NCBI RefSeq assembly: GCF_030295995.1 | Contig: NZ_AP027365.1 | Span: 1,178,001-1,242,000 of the forward strand | Origin: Thalassotalea hakodatensis | Lineage (GTDB): Bacteria; Pseudomonadota; Gammaproteobacteria; Enterobacterales; Alteromonadaceae | Length of the DNA: 64,000 nucleotides | Direction of reading: 5' to 3' | Part shown: one piece after another, positions 25,803 to 35,097 of the stretch | Numbering within the stretch: the stretch's first letter is position 1 | Layout: each line of letters starts with the position of its first letter | The notes under the pieces: generated by a model | The model's input: the letters and a program-made list of their open reading frames with translations, nothing else | What the model was told of the DNA's origin: nothing | Database searches by the model: none | Translations under genes and position numbers: made by a program

Positions 25803-27149
25803 ATGCTAACATTTATCCTCGATTTCTTTCAGCAACTCTCCACATCTCAACTGCTCTTTAGTTTTTCTTGTTTATTCGTGTCTTTATTGATCGGCATTAT
25901 GCTTGGGAATATAAACGGAAAGGCAAGCCGCGAACAATTAAAAACGCTATTACAGCAGCATATGCAATTACTTATACAGCAACAACAGCAATTATTTTCT
26001 GAGCATAAATTTGCACAACATCAATTGTTTTCTGAACAGGCAACATTACAGCAACAGCAGGCGCGTGATGATGCACATATGCTGCAATCAATGTTGCATA
26101 AACACCAACAAGATTTTACTAAAACACAAACGGTTGCTCTTGAGCAATTACTAGATGTTATTGCAAAACATAATCAATCAAACCGTGAAGAACAAGCAAA
26201 GTCATTAACGATTGCCAGTGATAAAATAGCGAACAAAGTTTCAGAGTTAACTGGTGCAACGGATAATCGTTTAAAAGAAATCAGTGAACAGGTAGAGAAG
26301 CGACTTGCGGATGGCTTTGAAAAAACCAGTAAAACGTTTAGCGATATTGTTAAGCGTTTAGCATTAATAGATGATGCACAGAAAAAAATAACAGAATTAT
26401 CTAGCAACGTAGTATCACTGCAAGAAGTCTTATCTGACAAGCGTTCTCGTGGTGCCTTTGGTGAGGTACAGCTTAGTGCGTTAATTCGTAATGTTTTACC
26501 AGAACAACATTTTAGCCTACAACATACTTTGTCTAATAATCGAGTGGCTGATTGTATTTTATGGCTACCAGAACCAACAGGTAACGTTGTTATTGATGCT
26601 AAGTTCCCATTAGAAAACTACAAAGTGATGACTGATATACATCACAGCGACTTGACTCGTAAAGCGGCGGAAAGACAATTTAAAGCGGATATAAAAAAAC
26701 ATATTAATGACATAAGCAGTAAGTACTTGATTGATGGTGAAACAGCCGATGGCGCAATTATGTTTATTCCTGCAGAAGCGATATTTGCTGAAATACATCG
26801 TCATTTTCCTGATTTAGTGGAGCATGCGAATAATCAAAGGGTTTGGTTAACTTCTCCAACTACGCTAATGGCTGTTTTAACTACAGCCCGAGCGGTACTT
26901 AAAGATGAAGCTACACGAGAACAAGTGCATATTATTAAAGCACATCTAGGTGAGCTATCTGCTGACTTTTCCCGATTTAAACTGCGCTTTAATAACCTTG
27001 CTCGGCATATTGATCAAGCGTCAGTTGATGTTAAACAAATTCATACCTCGGCAGATAAAATATCTGCTCGGTTCGACAAGATAGAGCAAGTAGACTTATC
27101 CCAAGAAGATAAATTAAAGGCACAGTTACTTCATGAAAAAACCAGTTGA
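25803..27149 (+). CDS. rmuC: DNA recombination protein RmuC
   Basis: RmuC limits inversions at short repeats. An N-terminal transmembrane helix (LLFSFSCLFVSLLIGIML) is followed by a long Gln-rich coiled coil (residues about 45-210) and the RmuC nuclease-like domain (RGAFGEVQLSALIRNVLP, VVIDAKFPLENY, GAIMFIPAEAIFAEI). The ATG at 25803 was preferred over a GTG at 25788, which adds only five residues; neither has a good ribosome site. Confidence 0.93.
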   Translation: MLTFILDFFQQLSTSQLLFSFSCLFVSLLIGIMLGNINGKASREQLKTLLQQHMQLLIQQQQQLFSEHKFAQHQLFSEQATLQQQQARDDAHMLQSMLHKHQQDFTKTQTVALEQLLDVIAKHNQSNREEQAKSLTIASDKIANKVSELTGATDNRLKEISEQVEKRLADGFEKTSKTFSDIVKRLALIDDAQKKITELSSNVVSLQEVLSDKRSRGAFGEVQLSALIRNVLPEQHFSLQHTLSNNRVADCILWLPEPTGNVVIDAKFPLENYKVMTDIHHSDLTRKAAERQFKADIKKHINDISSKYLIDGETADGAIMFIPAEAIFAEIHRHFPDLVEHANNQRVWLTSPTTLMAVLTTARAVLKDEATREQVHIIKAHLGELSADFSRFKLRFNNLARHIDQASVDVKQIHTSADKISARFDKIEQVDLSQEDKLKAQLLHEKTS

Positions 27150-27254
27150 TTGCCGCTTATATCACACCATACAATAGCGTTTACGGTTGTCACCTTGTCT
27201 AGAGGTGCAATGAAATAAAAAATGTCGAAAAATAACAATGATAGGGCTGTATAG

Positions 27255-28445
27255 TTGTTGCAAAAAATTGAAGGTATAAAAACCACATTATGGACAGGGC
27301 TAGCAGTCAGCATATTCTTTGTTGTTGCTTGTTATAGTCAATCGTATTGGTTAAGTAAAATAAATCTAATCGAACAGGTTGTGTTAGGGTTATTTGCTGT
27401 AGGTATCATTTTTACTGCACAATTTAGTAGAAGTCGATATACCTTACTTATCATTAGTTTACTTAGCGTTTATTTACTCTTTCAACAACAATTGGTCAGT
27501 AATGACTGGTTTATTCAACACCAAGAGTGGATATTTTTATCTGCGATGTTCATCTTAAGCTTTTTGGTGAATGTGAAAGATCGTAGTTTAATTTCTGTCC
27601 ATGGTGGATTGCGCCTAGCTGCTATTTTTTCTTGTATTCTTTTGGCAAAAGGTTGGTTGTTATTCGGTGAATATTTAACTGCCCAAACCTTACTACTTGG
27701 CTGGCCTGCACAACTTAGCGCGCATATAACGATTACACTTCCATTGCTGCTTTCCTGTAGCTATATATTGTTTCAATCGTTGCGATACCCTAGCTTATTA
27801 ATCGCTTCTTTACTCACAAGTTTACTGGTTGCGAGTTTAGCGTATTATCAACAATTAACTTTACCTTTGAGTGCAATACTTACACTGTTGTTAGTGCACT
27901 ATATTATGGTGGTGGTCATTGATTCATATTATCTTGCCTATCGCGATGAACTCACAACTATTCCATCCCGTAGAGCATTAAATCAGTACGCATTATCCTT
28001 AGGGCGACGCTACTGTGTTGCAATGGTAGACATCGATCATTTTAAGAAGTTTAATGACAGTTACGGTCATGATATTGGCGATCAGGTATTAAAGCTAGTA
28101 GCTGCAAAATTAGCGACGGTGGGTGAAGGAGGCAAAGCGTTTAGATATGGTGGTGAAGAGTTCACCCTAATATTTCCTCGGAAGACGATTGAGGGTGCAA
28201 CGCCTGAACTTGAACGAATTCGTCAATTAATTGCTGATTATAAAATCATTATTAGGCACCCAGTAAGAAAAAGTAAAAAAGCACGTGGCAGTAAGCCAAC
28301 GGAGCAAACCAAAACAGTGAGTGTGACTGTTTCTATGGGAGTCTCTGCCAGAGAAGATAAACAAAGCTTTGAACAAGTCGTAAAGGTAGCAGATCAAGCA
28401 CTATATCGCGCGAAGAAGAAGGGCAGAAACAACGTTAGTCGGTAG
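27255..28445 (+). CDS. Membrane diguanylate cyclase
   Basis: About seven hydrophobic helices fill residues 10-215; a GGDEF domain follows (about 230-396) with DIDHFKKFNDSYGHD and the active-site RYGGEEF. It should make cyclic-di-GMP. The RxxD inhibitory site that normally precedes GGEEF by five residues is absent (GEGG there), so product inhibition is not expected. Translation starts at one of two adjacent TTG codons (27255/27258) directly after an in-frame stop; no ATG fits. A 25-residue insert rich in Lys (KSKKARGSKP) lies late in the domain. Confidence 0.9.
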   Translation: MLQKIEGIKTTLWTGLAVSIFFVVACYSQSYWLSKINLIEQVVLGLFAVGIIFTAQFSRSRYTLLIISLLSVYLLFQQQLVSNDWFIQHQEWIFLSAMFILSFLVNVKDRSLISVHGGLRLAAIFSCILLAKGWLLFGEYLTAQTLLLGWPAQLSAHITITLPLLLSCSYILFQSLRYPSLLIASLLTSLLVASLAYYQQLTLPLSAILTLLLVHYIMVVVIDSYYLAYRDELTTIPSRRALNQYALSLGRRYCVAMVDIDHFKKFNDSYGHDIGDQVLKLVAAKLATVGEGGKAFRYGGEEFTLIFPRKTIEGATPELERIRQLIADYKIIIRHPVRKSKKARGSKPTEQTKTVSVTVSMGVSAREDKQSFEQVVKVADQALYRAKKKGRNNVSR

Positions 28446-28471
28446 TCGTGTTTATATCGCGTTGAACAATG

Positions 28472-28519
28472 AAGTAAAAAAGCCTTACATGCTGTGCTAT
28501 GTGTAAGGCTTTTTTACTT
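28472..28519. terminator. Bidirectional terminator
   Basis: A perfect 18-base stem (28472-28489 with 28502-28519) with A-rich left and T-rich right flanks built into the arms serves both the cyclase and the convergent transporter gene. Confidence 0.92.
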
Positions 28520-28542
28520 TTAATAACGTTAATGAATGACTA

Positions 28543-29880
28543 TTAATTTAAAATCGCCACATTGACAAACACGACGGTTAACAACAATGGGCAGACAAAA
28601 CGCAAATAATTACCCCAATGACGTAGCCAAGGTCGATTTTGTTGTAGGTCACTATCACGAAGTTTATTGCCTCTTTTCCATAACCAACCAACAACGATAA
28701 AATAAAATAGGCAGCTAAGAGGCTGTAAAATAGTGGTGAGTACGCTAATAAATGCCCCAAATAATACATCAAAAAAGGCGATTAACAGCAGAGAGAAAAA
28801 TAATACTGTAGCCGATACTAACCAGGTCGCTTTTTGTCGAGATACCTTTTTATCTTCCATTAAAAAGGCAACAGGCACTTCAGTGGATGAAATGGTTGAC
28901 GTTAATGCGGCAATTGATAACAACAAAAAGAAGCCTGCGGCAACAACAAGGCCAATAGAGCCCATTGAGGTAAATAACTCAGGTAAGATATGGAAAATCA
29001 ATTGGCCTTCACCAATAAGCTCATTCCCTTCAAATACTTGCTGACCAGCATGTTGAGCAACAAATAACGCAGGAATTATCAGTAAACCCGCTAAAAAGGC
29101 GATGCCGGTATCTAATGCGGTAATAGACAATACTAACTTGCCTAAGTCTTTATCTTTTTGCATGTATGAACCGTAAACCATCATACCGCCAACACCTATT
29201 GATAAAGAAAAGAATGCTTGCCCCATCGCTGAAACCACTAATGTTGGGTTGGTGATTTGGCTAAAGTCAGGGATCAAATATACTTTTAACCCTTCCATCG
29301 CACCTGGCTGTTGTAATATATAGACAATTAAGCCGAACAACATGATCAATAAAATTGGCATTAATCGAGTAGACCACTTTTCAATACCGGCGTTCACACC
29401 TTGATGAACAATTGCTGCTCCTAATAAGATAAAAATTGGCGTAAACAATAGGTTTCGTTCAGTACTTGAGGTTGCTAGCCATTGTGAAATATTGGTTAGG
29501 CCGATAAGTTCAGATATTGCTGACAACGCATGAGAAAGCATCCAACCGGCAACAATGGTATAAAAGCTCAACATCATGATAGCGCCGCATAAGCCTATGA
29601 TACCTGCTTTACGACCTAGTCCTTCAGAAACACCTTTGCAGGCGTCTCCTAATGCAGAAACGGGGTTTTTTTGCGCTTGATTACCAATGTATACTTCTGC
29701 GTATAATGCGGGTAATGCTAGCAGTATCGTAACGACCAGATAAACAAACAGAAAGGCACCACCACCGTTATTAGCCGCGTTCGTTGGAAAACCCCAAATG
29801 TTACCAAGGCCAATGGCAGAGCCGGCAGCAGCCAGTACAAAACCAATGCGTGAATGAAAAGAGTCCCTGAGTTGTGTCAT
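28543..29880 (-). CDS. Sodium-dependent transporter (NSS/SNF family)
   Basis: A LeuT-fold sodium symporter with about eleven to twelve helices. The first helix carries the family signature GFVLAAAGSAIGLGNIWGFP, which forms the sodium and substrate site. Substrates are usually amino acids or related amines; none can be named. The ATG at 29880 (MTQLRDSF) places the N-terminus as in relatives; an upstream GTG at 29928 is less likely. It is convergent with the cyclase gene. Confidence 0.92.
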   Translation of the reverse strand: MTQLRDSFHSRIGFVLAAAGSAIGLGNIWGFPTNAANNGGGAFLFVYLVVTILLALPALYAEVYIGNQAQKNPVSALGDACKGVSEGLGRKAGIIGLCGAIMMLSFYTIVAGWMLSHALSAISELIGLTNISQWLATSSTERNLLFTPIFILLGAAIVHQGVNAGIEKWSTRLMPILLIMLFGLIVYILQQPGAMEGLKVYLIPDFSQITNPTLVVSAMGQAFFSLSIGVGGMMVYGSYMQKDKDLGKLVLSITALDTGIAFLAGLLIIPALFVAQHAGQQVFEGNELIGEGQLIFHILPELFTSMGSIGLVVAAGFFLLLSIAALTSTISSTEVPVAFLMEDKKVSRQKATWLVSATVLFFSLLLIAFFDVLFGAFISVLTTILQPLSCLFYFIVVGWLWKRGNKLRDSDLQQNRPWLRHWGNYLRFVCPLLLTVVFVNVAILN

Positions 29881-30077
29881 ATAGTGTTGCGCTATTATTT
29901 TTATTTCAGCCGAGCTTACCGAGTTCACTAGAAATAGGAAAGTAATTTTAATGATTTCTTAACATTTCTTTCCTTGTTGATGTAAATATATTCAACCTAG
30001 TATTGAATTAAAAATGGGTTGCACCCACATTAAGGAGCAGAGAAAATAGTTCCTAATTTTGAAACTTGAGAGTTACT

Positions 30078-30722
30078 ATGTTGCAATACCAAATTATCCC
30101 TGTTACACCTTTTCAACAAAATTGCACATTATTTTGGTGTGATGAAACAAAAAAAGCCGCTGTTGTAGACCCTGGTGGTGATATAGAACTCATTAATCAA
30201 GCCATTGAACAAAATGGTGTTACATTAGAAAAAGTATTATTGACCCATGCACATATTGACCATGCTGGCGCTACCAAAGCCGTTGCTGAAAAGTATTCGG
30301 TTGATATTGAAGGGCCACATAAAGAAGACAAATTTTGGATTGATTTGATCCCAGAGCAAATTACGCGCTTTGGTTTTGATCATGCAGAAATTTTCGAACC
30401 TACTCGTTGGTTAAATCAAGGAGACACTGTTACTTTCGGTAATATATCGTTAGAGGTTTACTTTTGCCCAGGGCATACGCCAGGGCACGTGGTGTTTTTC
30501 CATCGTGAGACTAAACTTGCACAAGTCGGTGATGTATTATTTAAAGGTTCAATGGGGCGAACAGACTTTCCGCGAGGCGATCATGCCACTTTGATCAAAT
30601 CTATTCGTGAAAACCTCTTTCCGTTAGGGGACGATGTTTGTTTTATTCCTGGGCATGGGCCAATGAGTACTTTTGGTGAAGAAAGAAGAACCAACCCTTT
30701 TGTTGCTGACAGGGTAAGTTAA
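30078..30722 (+). CDS. MBL-fold hydrolase, YcbL type (glyoxalase II-like)
   Basis: The 214-residue metallo-beta-lactamase-fold protein has the metal motif THAHIDH, then CPGHTPGHV, a further ligand in VGDVLF and the terminal PGHGPMSTFGEE. This is the compact YcbL pattern; YcbL is a type II glyoxalase homologue that hydrolyses S-lactoylglutathione-like thioesters in Salmonella. It is two bases before the channel gene, indicating an operon. The ATG at 30078 is preferred to a TTG at 30066. Confidence 0.9.
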   Translation: MLQYQIIPVTPFQQNCTLFWCDETKKAAVVDPGGDIELINQAIEQNGVTLEKVLLTHAHIDHAGATKAVAEKYSVDIEGPHKEDKFWIDLIPEQITRFGFDHAEIFEPTRWLNQGDTVTFGNISLEVYFCPGHTPGHVVFFHRETKLAQVGDVLFKGSMGRTDFPRGDHATLIKSIRENLFPLGDDVCFIPGHGPMSTFGEERRTNPFVADRVS

Positions 30723-30724
30723 CA

Positions 30725-31561
30725 ATGAGTACTGCCGTAATTTCACTTAAAGATAGATTGAAACAAATTGATTCGAGCCCATGGTTTCAATGGAGTGTTA
30801 TTGCCGTTATCATTCTATCGGCATTGCTTATCGGTGCTAAAACGCACGATTTACCTGAACCGGTTATTCAACTGTTATCGTTTGCAGACAACGCGGTCAC
30901 GGTATTTTTTCTGATTGAAATTATTATTCGCTTTTTAGCCACTGCAGATAAAAAATCATTTTTTAAGAGTGGTTGGAATATCTTTGACACCATTATTGTT
31001 ATAGGGAGTTTAGTTCCTGATGGTGGTTCTGGTGTTTTATTAGCGAGATTACTACGAGTTTTTAGAGTACTCAGGCTAGTTTCCATGGTGCCTGAATTAA
31101 GGTTGCTGATTAATGCGTTAATTAAAGCCATACCAAGAATGGGTTATATTGCATTGTTAATGTTCGTTATTTTTTACATTTACGCGGCAATAGGCAGCAT
31201 CATTTTTCATGAGATTAATGAAGAATTATGGGGAGACGTTTCAATTTCATTATTAACATTATTTCGAGTAGCAACCTTTGAAGATTGGACCGATGTAATG
31301 TATGAAACAATGGCAGTACATCCGTTAAGTTGGATTTTCTATTTATCTTTTATTTTTCTAACGGCATTTATTTTTCTCAACATGATGGTTGGGACTATTT
31401 TAGATGTGATGAATGAAGAACATGAGCAACACCGTGCTAAACAGCACGGTGAATCTGCACAAGGAGCAGAACCAGCAAGTAGAGCGCAAATTGAATCTCT
31501 TCAAAATGAATTAGCGGAAATAAAAGCGCTTCTTGTTAATAAACCGACAAAGTTAGAGTAA
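30725..31561 (+). CDS. Voltage-gated cation channel (NaChBac-like) with acidic filter
   Basis: A single-domain six-helix channel of 278 residues. S4 is residues about 106-120 with four arginines every third position (R108, R111, R114, R117). The pore filter is TFEDWTD (184-190), where studied bacterial sodium channels have TLESW; S6 follows (IFYLSFIFLTAFIFLNMMVG) and then a C-terminal coiled coil (ESLQNELAEIKALL) that would hold the tetramer. Family members conduct sodium; the three acidic filter residues here resemble calcium-selective engineered versions. It forms an operon with the upstream MBL hydrolase. Confidence 0.92.
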   Translation: MSTAVISLKDRLKQIDSSPWFQWSVIAVIILSALLIGAKTHDLPEPVIQLLSFADNAVTVFFLIEIIIRFLATADKKSFFKSGWNIFDTIIVIGSLVPDGGSGVLLARLLRVFRVLRLVSMVPELRLLINALIKAIPRMGYIALLMFVIFYIYAAIGSIIFHEINEELWGDVSISLLTLFRVATFEDWTDVMYETMAVHPLSWIFYLSFIFLTAFIFLNMMVGTILDVMNEEHEQHRAKQHGESAQGAEPASRAQIESLQNELAEIKALLVNKPTKLE

Positions 31562-31639
31562 CGACAAAAAATGACCTACTAGCGAATAGTACTTGGTAGA
31601 AATAATTGTTCACATTCTATGTAACGTGGTATTCGCTTT

Positions 31640-31864
31640 TTAGTCTGTGTTACTGCTATGTTGATATTGAAATACATCGCTAATATTAACTGCGAATACA
31701 TCAGCAATTTTAAATGCCACCTCTAGTGAGGGGGAATATTTTCCTTTTTCTATGGCTACAACAGTTTGCCTTGAAACGCTAATTGCATCGGCAAGTTGCT
31801 GTTGTGTCATTTCATTATGCTCGAAGCGTAACTTACGAAGCGTGTTAGTGATCACTTTTGTCAT
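31640..31864 (-). CDS. Small XRE-family regulator
   Basis: A 74-residue helix-turn-helix protein (LRKLRFEHNEMTQQQLADAI, VSRQTVVAIEKGKYSPSLEVAFKI) of the YozG/Cro-like class. It follows the membrane-protein gene by two bases. Such pairs of XRE regulator and DUF2178-like membrane protein are common in bacteria; the regulator probably controls its own operon. Confidence 0.9.
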   Translation of the reverse strand: MTKVITNTLRKLRFEHNEMTQQQLADAISVSRQTVVAIEKGKYSPSLEVAFKIADVFAVNISDVFQYQHSSNTD

Positions 31865-31866
31865 CG

Positions 31867-32325
31867 TTAAAAGCCCCTGCGATAGAAGAATAGCTGTGAG
31901 CTCATTCGCGTAATTTCAGCACTTACCATAAAAATAATAATGATTTGGATAATTTTTTCGTGGTAGGCTAATTGCGTGTCTGGTAATAGAAAGGCGTTTA
32001 ACATTGGTGCTAAGGTGTAAAAAATAGCAAGAGCAACACCTACTGACAATACAACATAGGCATATTTACTGGCACGAAGTGATATTTGTTTATCGCGTTC
32101 ATCTTCATCAACGTTTGCATCTTTTGCACTAATCACGGCCAGTACAATATTTAAAATAATTTCTAACGCAATGGTTTTGAAAATAACCACTTTTAGTAAT
32201 GAATTGACATTCGTTTGTGTTAACTGTTGTTGTTCTATCAAGGCTAATAAGCTGAAACCATAATCACCCCAAATATAAAGTAAAATTAGTAAAGATATCC
32301 AGATAGTTTTTTCTTTGTAAGACAT
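31867..32325 (-). CDS. DUF2178-like membrane protein
   Basis: Four hydrophobic segments are seen (about residues 6-24, 45-62, 90-108 and 125-142), with the family-type motif DEDERDKQISLRASKYAY between the second and third. Function is unknown. It is cotranscribed with the XRE regulator. Translation probably starts at the ATG at 32325 (MSYKEKTIW); an upstream ATG at 32355 would add ten residues. Confidence 0.75.
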   Translation of the reverse strand: MSYKEKTIWISLLILLYIWGDYGFSLLALIEQQQLTQTNVNSLLKVVIFKTIALEIILNIVLAVISAKDANVDEDERDKQISLRASKYAYVVLSVGVALAIFYTLAPMLNAFLLPDTQLAYHEKIIQIIIIFMVSAEITRMSSQLFFYRRGF

Positions 32326-32496
32326 ATTAAACACCATGTAAAAAATAGTAGACATTGGGTGATGTTACTTATTTGTGTTTCATGTGTCAAATATATTTAA
32401 CATGGAGTCAAGAGTAATTGATAGAACTAGTCGTGATTTGGCGACATATTATTTATTAGAATTCAAGCCAAATAACATGGTTAGCTACATCTACCG

Positions 32497-32805
32497 TTAA
32501 AGTTCGACTTTACCAAGCAGAATGTCTTTAAACATTACCCAGTCACCAATCAAGCTATAAATGGGGTAACTAAAAGTGGCAGGTTTATTTTTTTCATAAA
32601 AGAAATGACCAACCCAAGCAAAGCCATAACCTGCAATAGGCACATAAAATAAATAAAGCCAATGTTGAGTAAAAATACTCAACATAAGTAGAATAAGCAT
32701 GAATAAAGAGCCCATGAAATGTAAACGTCTACAGGTTTTATTTTTATGCTGGCTCAAATAAAATGGATAAAAGTCAGTAAAAGATTGATAGATTTTTTCT
32801 GCCAT
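32497..32805 (-). CDS. Mpo1/DUF962-like membrane protein
   Basis: The 102-residue protein matches DUF962: FYPFYLSQHKNKTCRRLHFMG at the start, two hydrophobic helices, then GFAWVGHFFYEKNKPATFSYP and a final helix. The yeast member Mpo1 is an iron-dependent dioxygenase in fatty-acid alpha-oxidation and needs conserved histidines, which are present (QHKNKTCRRLHF, GHFF). Whether bacterial members do the same is not established. Confidence 0.85.
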   Translation of the reverse strand: MAEKIYQSFTDFYPFYLSQHKNKTCRRLHFMGSLFMLILLMLSIFTQHWLYLFYVPIAGYGFAWVGHFFYEKNKPATFSYPIYSLIGDWVMFKDILLGKVEL

Positions 32806-32816
32806 TATTGTCTCAG

Positions 32817-33488
32817 TTATTCTAGTTTAGAAGTCAATACTTTGATGCCTAATAAAAGCATAGCGCCACCAGTAACTTTATCAATCCAATGGCCCATTTG
32901 CTGAAATTTCAAATTAATGCGAGGTTGTGAGAATAAGAGCGTGACCAAACAAAACCAGGCTAATTGAATCACCATTAACCAAATGCCATAAATGATTAAG
33001 TGTGTACTAGGTAGCTCTGGCGACAATATCACAGTAAATAATGCGACAAAATAAATGGGGGCTTTAGGGTTTAAGGCGTTACAAAAAAAGCCTTTGATGA
33101 TCGTTTTTACGCTTGACTCTTCTTGTCTGTTGTTTAAATTATTCTCGTCATTTTTGCCAATAAGTGCATCTTCTTGATTCAACGGTGGCTCTATATTACG
33201 TGGTGTTGCACGTAAGCCTTGAATACCTAAATAAAATAAGTAACCAGCACCGAGAATTTTTATTCCCCATAATAAGGTATCGGAGCTGGCTATTACTGCT
33301 GCTAACCCTAAAGCAGAATAAATAATATGAACGGATAACCCCAACGCAATACCTAAGGAACAAAGCAGGCCAGCTTTTTTGCCATGTTTAAGAGTTTGTT
33401 GTGTCACTAAGACGAAGTCAGGCCCTGGAGAGGCCGCAGCTAATAAGTGAACTGAAGTAATTATTATTAGGCCTGAGAGTAAATCCAT
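32817..33488 (-). CDS. LysE/RhtB-family amino-acid exporter
   Basis: A 223-residue permease with six hydrophobic helices and the family start HLLAAASPGPDFVLVTQQTL. A charged loop at about 105-125 (NQEDALIGKNDENNLNNRQE) is longer than usual. Members export amino acids such as homoserine, threonine or lysine; the substrate is unassigned. It ends 11 bases before the Mpo1-like gene and is probably cotranscribed with it. Confidence 0.92.
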   Translation of the reverse strand: MDLLSGLIIITSVHLLAAASPGPDFVLVTQQTLKHGKKAGLLCSLGIALGLSVHIIYSALGLAAVIASSDTLLWGIKILGAGYLFYLGIQGLRATPRNIEPPLNQEDALIGKNDENNLNNRQEESSVKTIIKGFFCNALNPKAPIYFVALFTVILSPELPSTHLIIYGIWLMVIQLAWFCLVTLLFSQPRINLKFQQMGHWIDKVTGGAMLLLGIKVLTSKLE

Positions 33489-33607
33489 TTGTTGGATCTC
33501 GTGTGAAAGATTACAATTGTCAGATTATCATCACTTAATCAATCCAATATTGCAATCTTGGCGTAATTTTGCACTAAGATTGACAATACGACGACAAAAA
33601 CTTGCCT

Positions 33608-34297
33608 ATGCGTTTAGATAAATTTATTTGTAAAAGTACCGAACTTACTCGAACAGAAGCCAAAAAATTATTAAAAAAAGGTGAAGTAACGGTAAATAAT
33701 GAGGTTATTACCAACCCTGCTACACAGGTACATGAAAACAATGATATTCGTGTAGATGGCAGTCAATTAATCGCCAGACAATCAAGGTATATTATGCTGC
33801 ATAAGCCAGTAGATACTATTTGTTCAAATGTTGACGAGTTGTACCCATCAGTATTACATTTTCTTGATATAGATAAAGCATTTGATATGCATATTGCTGG
33901 CCGGCTTGATGCCGATACCACGGGGTTAGTGTTAATCACAGATGATGGACGTTGGTCACATAATATTATTTCGCCCAAAAAAGCGTGTGAGAAAACCTAC
34001 CGTGTTTGGTTACGAGATGCCTTAAAACCTGACACTGCTGAACAATTTGCATCGGGTGTGCAATTACAAGGTGAAAGAGACCTTACTCGACCAGCAGTGC
34101 TAGAAATGGTCGAGCCAAAAGAAGTTTTACTTACCATCACCGAAGGTAAGTACCATCAAGTTAAACGTATGTTTGCCGCAGTGGGGAATAAAGTGGTTGG
34201 TTTACACCGTGAAAGTATTGGCAGTGTTAAACTTGGAGAGCTTGAATTAGGCGAATGGCGTTATTTAACCAGTGATGAAGTTGCTCATTTTTTATAA
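33608..34297 (+). CDS. rsuA: 16S rRNA pseudouridine(516) synthase
   Basis: RsuA makes pseudouridine 516 in 16S rRNA. An S4 RNA-binding domain (MRLDKFICKSTELTRTEAKK, residues 1-60) precedes the catalytic domain with GRLDADTTGLVLITDDG, holding the catalytic Asp, and EGKYHQVKRMFAAVGNKV. Length (229) fits RsuA rather than the longer RluB/RluF. The ATG at 33608 is preferred over a TTG two codons upstream. Confidence 0.93.
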   Translation: MRLDKFICKSTELTRTEAKKLLKKGEVTVNNEVITNPATQVHENNDIRVDGSQLIARQSRYIMLHKPVDTICSNVDELYPSVLHFLDIDKAFDMHIAGRLDADTTGLVLITDDGRWSHNIISPKKACEKTYRVWLRDALKPDTAEQFASGVQLQGERDLTRPAVLEMVEPKEVLLTITEGKYHQVKRMFAAVGNKVVGLHRESIGSVKLGELELGEWRYLTSDEVAHFL

Positions 34298-34457
34298 AAT
34301 ACTATTATTGCTGATTTCTGCTGTTACTCGTTTAACACGCTTTAGCTGAAAAATAAAAAAAGTCAAAAAATTGTTAATTCATTGCTAAAGAAATTCGATT
34401 CGTTGCCGATAATATAACCAAGTCTTTGGTTTTTAATTGAATTATTAGGTATGAAAA

Positions 34458-34751
34458 ATGGACGTTTTGGCAGATTTATTACCGCCATCTTATCTTGTAA
34501 AGTCGGAAACAACAGCAAAAGATCGCCAACCTGAGCAACACGAGCCTCAGGAGGAGCAGTCGTCTGAAGAAAATAATGAAGCACAGCCTCAAAAAAAGAA
34601 AAAAGCGTCTAAAAAAGCGTATTTTGTTGAACGACGTTCAGGGGAAGATCGCCGCTTGCATCAAAAAAATAGAGGCCGTTGGCTTGATTCGCGTTTGAAT
34701 AAAGACAGACGCAAAGAAAATATCAAGACAGAAATTAAGCTTAGCATTTAA
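34458..34751 (+). CDS. Small hypothetical protein with RRSGEDRR motif
   Basis: A 97-residue, highly charged protein. The middle is Gln/Glu-rich and probably disordered; the C-terminal third is strongly basic with ERRSGEDRR and a second RGRWLDSRLNKDRRK. Proteins ending this way are widespread in marine gammaproteobacteria, with no known function; nucleic-acid binding is a guess from the charge. It stands alone between rsuA and a repeat-rich gap. Confidence 0.65.
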   Translation: MDVLADLLPPSYLVKSETTAKDRQPEQHEPQEEQSSEENNEAQPQKKKKASKKAYFVERRSGEDRRLHQKNRGRWLDSRLNKDRRKENIKTEIKLSI

Positions 34752-34810
34752 GGCATACTTCTTTACGTCTGTTAATATGAAGCACCCATGGCTTTGCTTT
34801 AGTTAGGTGG

Positions 34811-34965
34811 GGCTGAACTTTTGAGTGCGAATTTTCTAGGGCGTTTTCATCTATTTAACCTGAGCTCAGGTTATTTATGCAGAACAACCCCGTTACCTAA
34901 GTTCAGCCTTGTATAAACATCATATATAGCGCTGCATAAGTGTACAACTAAGATCAACATAACCC
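34811..34965. repeat. Decayed copy of the main inverted-repeat family
   Basis: Outer inverted arms GGCTGAACTT (34811-34820) and AAGTTCAGCC (34899-34908) are followed by GCCTTGTATAAA and AAGATCAACA (34950-34959), pieces in the same order as in the end of the family copies at 43282, 54049 and 61230. The rest is too diverged to align by eye. The 345-base gap holds no credible gene. Confidence 0.45.
34856..34873. repeat. Perfect 18-base palindrome, joined ends of family 2 element
   Basis: TAACCTGAGCTCAGGTTA equals two family 2 terminal repeats (TAACCTGAGC) joined head to head without the interior. It could be the scar of an internally deleted family 2 element, or a protein-binding palindrome. 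Confidence 0.6.
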
Positions 34966-35097
34966 GGTTTGATGTTTTCGATAATAAGCACTTAACAAAG
35001 CTATTTAACTCTCAATTTCGCCTTACCTTTTCTTATGGTCATCACTTACTTAGTAGAAGGACATGTCTTAAATTAGTTGTAATGAAGATCAGTGTTT

